From Ferdinandcohnia salidurans (GTDB lineage: Bacteria; Bacillota; Bacilli; Bacillales; Bacillaceae_L), in the NCBI RefSeq assembly GCF_042680725.1, contig NZ_JBHUEK010000025.1:62001-126000 (forward strand): a stretch of DNA of 64,000 nucleotides. Reading direction: 5' to 3'. How positions within the stretch are numbered: position 1 is the stretch's first letter; the number at the start of each line of letters is the position of its first letter. Below the pieces are notes generated by a model. The model searched no databases, was not told the DNA's origin, and saw nothing but the letters and a program-made list of their open reading frames with translations. Both the position numbers and the translations under genes were made by a program. Of this stretch, positions 59,676 through 64,000 are shown piece by piece.

Positions 59676-61166
59676 TCAATCAATGAAGCCGTTTTGAAGG
59701 GCCTCTTTATTCATTTTTTCAATATGATGTTTCGCCTTTAACATTTCTTTTGTTTTTCCGAAATGAAAAAATAAAATCTCACCAGTCGGAAATTTTGCAC
59801 TGCGTCCAACCCTTCCTGAAATTTGGACCAAGGCACTCTCGGTAAAAATTCGATCCTCCGCACCCAGGACAGCCACATCAATGTTTGGAACAGTTACGCC
59901 TCGTTCTAAAATGGTCGTTGTGACAAGGATTGGAATTTCGCCGATACGGAAGCGTGCTACCTTATCTTTGCGGTTGGGGTCCTCAGCATGAACGCCTTCA
60001 ATTCGGGGGTCGATGTTTTGTAAAAGTTGGACGATGCTTTCTAGATAGGTAATCCGGGGGACAAACAGGAAGGCTTGTTTTCCGATATCAAGATGTTCCT
60101 TAATCCAACCCATCACATTCCCTGGCAGCCTTTTCTTTTTTAGTCTCTTTTCCCAGTTCCCACACCATACATATTCAGGCACCGGTAATGGATGGCGATG
60201 AAACCTCGCCGGAATCGTGGCAGCTTTTCTTTTTCCAGATGAAATTTCACTTTTCCATGTTTTGTTTGGAGTTGCAGTGAGGTAGATGGTCGAGGCAATC
60301 TCTTTTTTCGCCTGGTTGACAGCGTATTGTAGCATGGGTTCCACGGAATACGGGAAGGCGTCCACCTCATCGATGATAATCATGTCAAAGGCTTTGTAAA
60401 AGCGCAGCAATTGGTGGGTTGTGGAGAGAGTGATGGGGGCTGTCTTGTTACGATCCTCGCTTCCTCCATACAAGGAAATGACATCAACTTGTGGGAATGC
60501 GGCTTTTATCCGCGGGGCTAGCTCAATAACGACATCGGTTCGTGGTGTAGCAATACAAACCTTTTTACCTGCTTCAAGTGCCGTTTCAATTCCTTCAAAA
60601 AGAATTTCCGTTTTTCCCGCTCCACACACGGCCCAAATCAGGAGCTGATCATTTGTCTGAACCGCTCGAATAAGTTCTGTGGAAGCTTTTTGTTGTCCAG
60701 CAGAGAGTGTTCCTTCCCATACAAGTGGTTTATCCGGGATTTCTACTGTCGGTCTTGGCCCCGCCCAACTCACCATAACCGTACACTCACTCATCCGCCC
60801 CATATTAATGCACTTCCGGCAATACTTACATTCCTGCTGACATCTTGCACAATCAAACGACGCAAAAAGCTTTTGATCCGAATTGCCACAGCGAACACAT
60901 GAATAACCTTCTTTTGTTTTCGTAATACACTTTCGGTAATGGATATAACCGTTCAAATAGTGTTGATGTACATCTTCAAGGGAAAATGGTATTTCTTCGA
61001 GTAGGAGTTGCTTGCCGTAGAGTAGGTGTTGGAGTTCTGAAGAGTAGTCATAGGAAGGATTTAGTAGTTGAGGATAGCCTAATCCATGGTCGGATATTCG
61101 TTTGCAGCCAGGCTTGTCCGATAATGGTTCGGGGATTAATATTTCGTTTTCTAGTAAAAACCTCAT
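59676..61166 (-). CDS. comFA: ComFA DNA-uptake helicase
   Basis: About 496 aa from the ATG at 61166 (GGAGG upstream; a TTG just before overlaps it). A four-Cys zinc finger (CVRCGNSDQ, CARCQQECKYC) precedes a DEAD-type motor: Walker A AVCGAGKTEI, IIDEVDAFPYS, LTATP, and QISGRVGRS near the end. ComFA pulls transforming single-stranded DNA into the cytoplasm. It is the first gene of the comF set, here separated from comFB by the sortase gene. Confidence 0.96.
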   Translation of the reverse strand: MRFLLENEILIPEPLSDKPGCKRISDHGLGYPQLLNPSYDYSSELQHLLYGKQLLLEEIPFSLEDVHQHYLNGYIHYRKCITKTKEGYSCVRCGNSDQKLFASFDCARCQQECKYCRKCINMGRMSECTVMVSWAGPRPTVEIPDKPLVWEGTLSAGQQKASTELIRAVQTNDQLLIWAVCGAGKTEILFEGIETALEAGKKVCIATPRTDVVIELAPRIKAAFPQVDVISLYGGSEDRNKTAPITLSTTHQLLRFYKAFDMIIIDEVDAFPYSVEPMLQYAVNQAKKEIASTIYLTATPNKTWKSEISSGKRKAATIPARFHRHPLPVPEYVWCGNWEKRLKKKRLPGNVMGWIKEHLDIGKQAFLFVPRITYLESIVQLLQNIDPRIEGVHAEDPNRKDKVARFRIGEIPILVTTTILERGVTVPNIDVAVLGAEDRIFTESALVQISGRVGRSAKFPTGEILFFHFGKTKEMLKAKHHIEKMNKEALQNGFID

Positions 61167-61189
61167 GGTAACCTCCAATTTTATTATTC

Positions 61190-61229
61190 ATAAAACAGCG
61201 CCGCACCCAGGTACGGCACCAGTTTTTTA
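61190..61229 (-). terminator. Terminator of the DegV gene
   Basis: On the minus strand AAAACTGGTGCCG pairs with CGGCGCTGTTTT. The stem spans the end of the DegV coding sequence. Confidence 0.75.
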
Positions 61230-62069
61230 TTTCATATACCAACCTAACCCAATCGCACCTTCACCCAGATGGGTTCCAATCACGGGGCCGAAATAGCTTA
61301 GTAAAAATTCAACATGTGGGTATTTCTTTTCAACCTCTGCCTTTAATTGCTTTGCTTCTTCCTCAATGTTTGCGTGAATCAGTGCTGCTCGCATTGGCAC
61401 ACCTTTACTTGCATCTTCATCAAATAATTCGAATACACGATTCAACGCTTTTTTACGTGTGCGAATTTTTTCAAAAGGAACAATCACTTTATCTTCGAAG
61501 TTAAGAATTGGCTTCACCTGAAGCAAGCTTCCTACAAATGCCGCGGCTCCACTCAAACGACCGCCACGCTGAAGATTAGTGAGGTCATCAACCATAAAAT
61601 AGGCCCTCATAGTTTGCTTCATTTCTTCAAGTCGGGCTACTATTTCGTCTGCAGACTTGCCTTCATTCGTCAACTCAGCCGCTTCAAGCGCATAAAAGCC
61701 TTGCACAATACAACTAATTTCAGAATCAAATGAGTAAACTTTCACACCCTCTACCATTTCACCCGCTGTCACGGAACCTTGGTAAGTTCCACTTATTCCA
61801 CTTGAAAGATGAATACTAATGATGGCATCATTTTCTTTACTAAGCTTTTCAAAAAGTTCTACGAATTCCCCAGTTGGAGGCTGTGAGGTTGTTGGCAATT
61901 CCTTGCGCGCCTTAAGTTCATCGTAAAACGCCTCTGCTGTAATGTCGACTTCCTCGCGGTAGCTTTCATTACCAAATACGACACTTAGCGGAATCATATG
62001 TATATTAAGTTTTTCACGGAGTTCCAGTGGTATGTAAGCTGTGCTATCAGTTACAATCGCCGTTTTCAT
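61227..62069 (-). CDS. DegV-family fatty-acid-binding protein
   Basis: 280 aa. DegV fold: MKTAIVTDSTAYIPLEL with the ligand-contacting Thr-Asp-Ser, TTSQPPTGEFVELFE, HLSSGISGTYQG, and a C-terminal GPVIGTHLGEGAIGLGW. DegV proteins (FakB-like) hold fatty acids for a kinase (FakA). No FakA is in the window. GGAAGG precedes the ATG. It is the neighbour of comFA in many bacilli. Confidence 0.95.
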   Translation of the reverse strand: MKTAIVTDSTAYIPLELREKLNIHMIPLSVVFGNESYREEVDITAEAFYDELKARKELPTTSQPPTGEFVELFEKLSKENDAIISIHLSSGISGTYQGSVTAGEMVEGVKVYSFDSEISCIVQGFYALEAAELTNEGKSADEIVARLEEMKQTMRAYFMVDDLTNLQRGGRLSGAAAFVGSLLQVKPILNFEDKVIVPFEKIRTRKKALNRVFELFDEDASKGVPMRAALIHANIEEEAKQLKAEVEKKYPHVEFLLSYFGPVIGTHLGEGAIGLGWYMK

Positions 62070-62214
62070 ATAGTTTACCTTCCTGTCTGAGTTTCTTTAT
62101 AATTTCCATTCTAAATGAAATTGACGGGGATGTCACTCGTTTATCTGTATGTAGGACCCGGTGTTTTATGCGAAATCAAATATATCGGCCACCCTGTAAA
62201 CCAAACAAGATTCA

Positions 62215-62751
62215 TCATTCAACACGAATTGTTATTTCTTCTTTTAATGTATCCAATCCTTTAGCAGCAGCCCAAAATGATATTCTATATTCACCTTTTT
62301 CTAATTTGGGGAGTCCAGCTACAAAGGTTAAAGTCTTGCCTTTTGCAAAAATAACATCCCTAATGACTTGCGCAAAAACATATTCATCCGAATAGCGGTA
62401 AATTAAATCTCCAGCTTCATTAAATATTTCATAATCATACTCTTGACTGGATGGAAATTGTAGATTAATATCCTGGTCCCCAGCATTATAAAGTTCATAA
62501 ATAATTGAGATTCCATTGTTCGTTTCCTTTTTTGAAATAGAGGTTTCTATATGATTCAATCCAATGATTTTTTTCGTTGAACTAGTAATCTTTCCTAACT
62601 TTTTACGATTATTCCTCATATCAGCCTCATCCTCCGTTATTATCGTTTCCCTCTCCTCTTTTATTACTTCATCAGATTTCTCTTGTACAATAAATATGAT
62701 AAAACAAATGACTGCGAGCCCGCCAATCAGATAAAGTAGGGTTTTTTTCAT
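62215..62751 (-). CDS. Membrane-anchored BsuPI-like domain protein
   Basis: About 178 aa from the ATG at 62751, 6 nt after AAAGGAG; an ATG six nt earlier touches that site. A membrane helix (~5-23) is followed by an extracellular linker and a BsuPI-type beta-domain (YELYNAGDQDINLQFPSSQE; KGKTLTFVAGLP). BsuPI domains occur in protease inhibitors and other extracellular proteins; no specific target can be named. It lies between the DegV gene and the LPTTA surface protein, suggesting a role at the cell surface. Confidence 0.78.
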   Translation of the reverse strand: MKKTLLYLIGGLAVICFIIFIVQEKSDEVIKEERETIITEDEADMRNNRKKLGKITSSTKKIIGLNHIETSISKKETNNGISIIYELYNAGDQDINLQFPSSQEYDYEIFNEAGDLIYRYSDEYVFAQVIRDVIFAKGKTLTFVAGLPKLEKGEYRISFWAAAKGLDTLKEEITIRVE

Positions 62752-62785
62752 ATTCATCTCCTTTTAATGTATATGTGTTCGTAAA

Positions 62786-62831
62786 AAAACCTACCTCTAC
62801 TATAAAATTTTTGTAGTAAAGGCAGGTTTCG
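62786..62831 (-). terminator. Terminator after the LPTTA surface protein
   Basis: On the minus strand AAACCTGCCTTTACTA pairs with TAGTAGAGGTAGGTTT, then TTTTT. Lies 9 nt after the stop codon. Confidence 0.9.
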
Positions 62832-62839
62832 ATTAAGAA

Positions 62840-64000
62840 TTAAAGTGTAACATTTTTATTTCTTCGGTTCAGGATAAACAGTGCAATAACTCCAGCAAGT
62901 AGTAAGGCTCCCCCTAATAATAGGTAATTAAATATGGAAGTTGCCGTTGTTGGAAGTTTGTCTCCATTATCATCTTTATCCCCATTATCGTCTGATCCAC
63001 TCGGTTGTTTTCCAGAGTTATCAGGCTTCGGATCCTGTGGTTTTGGATCTTCTGGTTTAGGATCCTGTGGGTCCGGATTTGGTTGTGGATCTGGATCTCC
63101 CGGTCTTGGGTTCTCAGGCTCCACTTTTAGTTTAATATTGTTTACTTCAATTACTTGTACGACTTCAGTTCCATCGCTATTTTTCACATAGACTGTGTAC
63201 TTTCCATTCTTGATAACAGCAAACGACTTCTCTTCTAGGTCAATTTGCATTCCATCGTTTTGGAAATCAGTGACTGTCCTTTCGCCTTCTAACCATTTCA
63301 TTGCAACTACATCACTATCTACATCAACATTAATTATAACTGGACCTTCTGTTGGCTCAGTAGTGGATGGTGTAAGTTCAATTGTAACTGGTTCAGTTGG
63401 TACAATAATATTTTCCACTTTAATGGTTTTTAGTGCTTCTGCACCATCAAGGTTTTTCACATAAACTGTATACGTGTCATTTACAACAACATCAAACGTT
63501 TTTGTTTCTGGATCAATGTCTGCCCCAGCATTCGCAAAGTCTTCAGTTGTCTTTTCACCTTGTAACCATTTCATTGCGACTAGATCACTTTCGCTATCTG
63601 TTGCAACTGTAATCGATACAGGACCTTCTGTTGGTTCTGTTGTTGATGGAGTAAGATTGATTGAAATTGGTTTTACTGGTTCAACAATATTGTCCACAAC
63701 AATTGTTTGCACCGCTTCTACACCTGCAGTATTTTTTGCATATACAGTATACGTTCCATTAGCAGATACCTCAAATGCCAGCGCTTCAAGATTTACTTCA
63801 TTTCCAGCCTCTGCAAAATCAGAAATCTCTTTCTGTCCTTCTAACCATTTGACCGCTTCAAGTTCTTCTTCACTGTCTGTTGTAACAGTTACAGTAATTG
63901 GACCTTCAGTCGGGTCTGTAGTTGATGGTGTTAATTCAATCGAAATCGGTGCTGGTGGCACAACGATATTCCCAACAGTAATAGTTTGTACCGCTTCTAC
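62840..64000 (-). CDS. Sortase-anchored repeat surface protein (N-terminus beyond right edge)
   Basis: The frame is open to the window edge (387 codons seen), so the start is missing; an internal GTG at 63961 is not the true start. At least three ~100-aa repeats (xISIELTPSTTxPTEGPxxxxV, then MKWLxGxK, YTVYxKNxxGxEAxxTIxV) precede a Pro/Asp-rich spacer with KPxDPxP repeats. The C-terminus has the sorting signal LPTTA (~33 residues from the end), a hydrophobic helix and RRNK tail. This differs from LPXTG and suits a class D sortase, present at 59022-59609. The repeats probably extend the protein away from the wall. Confidence 0.9.
   Translation of the reverse strand, partial: VEAVQTITVGNIVVPPAPISIELTPSTTDPTEGPITVTVTTDSEEELEAVKWLEGQKEISDFAEAGNEVNLEALAFEVSANGTYTVYAKNTAGVEAVQTIVVDNIVEPVKPISINLTPSTTEPTEGPVSITVATDSESDLVAMKWLQGEKTTEDFANAGADIDPETKTFDVVVNDTYTVYVKNLDGAEALKTIKVENIIVPTEPVTIELTPSTTEPTEGPVIINVDVDSDVVAMKWLEGERTVTDFQNDGMQIDLEEKSFAVIKNGKYTVYVKNSDGTEVVQVIEVNNIKLKVEPENPRPGDPDPQPNPDPQDPKPEDPKPQDPKPDNSGKQPSGSDDNGDKDDNGDKLPTTATSIFNYLLLGGALLLAGVIALFILNRRNKNVTL

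Noticed and set aside
62840..63961. Surface protein complete with a start at 63961
   Set aside because: The codon is an internal GTG; the repeat pattern continues without interruption to the window edge.

Overview
The window is from a motile, low-GC Gram-positive bacterium of the Bacillaceae. The evidence is a B. subtilis-like block (comFA-comFB-comFC-yvyF-flgM-flgN-flgK-flgL-DUF6470-fliW-csrA-hag-flaG-fliD-fliS-fliT, then hpf-secA-prfB), SigD promoters of B. subtilis type, strong AGGAGG ribosome-binding sites, and many GTG/TTG starts. I cannot assign a species. Nearly all genes are on the minus strand, so each region below reads from right to left.

Left third (1-21.3 kb): a non-canonical type VII (WXG100/ESX) secretion locus. 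It has a WXG100-like protein, an EssC-type FHA/FtsK-SpoIIIE ATPase, an EsaB/YukD-like ubiquitin-fold protein and an effector cassette (TilA-like lipoprotein, lipase, second lipoprotein, 63-aa helical partner). Two WXG100 proteins and a regulatory set follow: an FHA protein with a possibly pseudokinase-like N-terminus, a PP2C phosphatase, a membrane Ser/Thr kinase with extracellular TPRs, a membrane protein with repeated Thr-x-x-Leu motifs, and a 1,794-aa protein of Ig-like repeats. A truncated putative effector runs off the left edge. I see no EssB, EsaA or EssA. My working model is that the kinase phosphorylates the Thr motifs, the FHA domains of the adaptor and EssC bind them, and PP2C resets the state.

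Middle (21.9-41.9 kb): a galK-galE-galT-galM-galR operon with a clear SigA promoter and operator; a TSUP anion transporter divergent from a LysR regulator; a chemotaxis receptor; a DUF4230 protein; two tiny genes (one FbpA-like); prfB with its programmed frameshift; secA; a GGDEF protein; hpf; and an HxlR regulator divergent from fdhA plus a GlcG/HbpS-like gene.

Right third (41.9-64 kb): a 1,775-aa secreted FnIII/OmpL47-like repeat protein behind a cyclic-di-GMP-I riboswitch, then the late flagellar and competence block. The flagellin gene hag is followed by a group I intron core and a second flagellin C-terminus, then by an opposite-strand LAGLIDADG endonuclease gene. A class D sortase sits between comFA and comFB, and a likely substrate (LPTTA anchor) is cut by the right edge. 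Several families of small dispersed repeats and two arrays with a 20-21 bp period lie between genes. I saw no rRNA, tRNA, CRISPR array or transposase.
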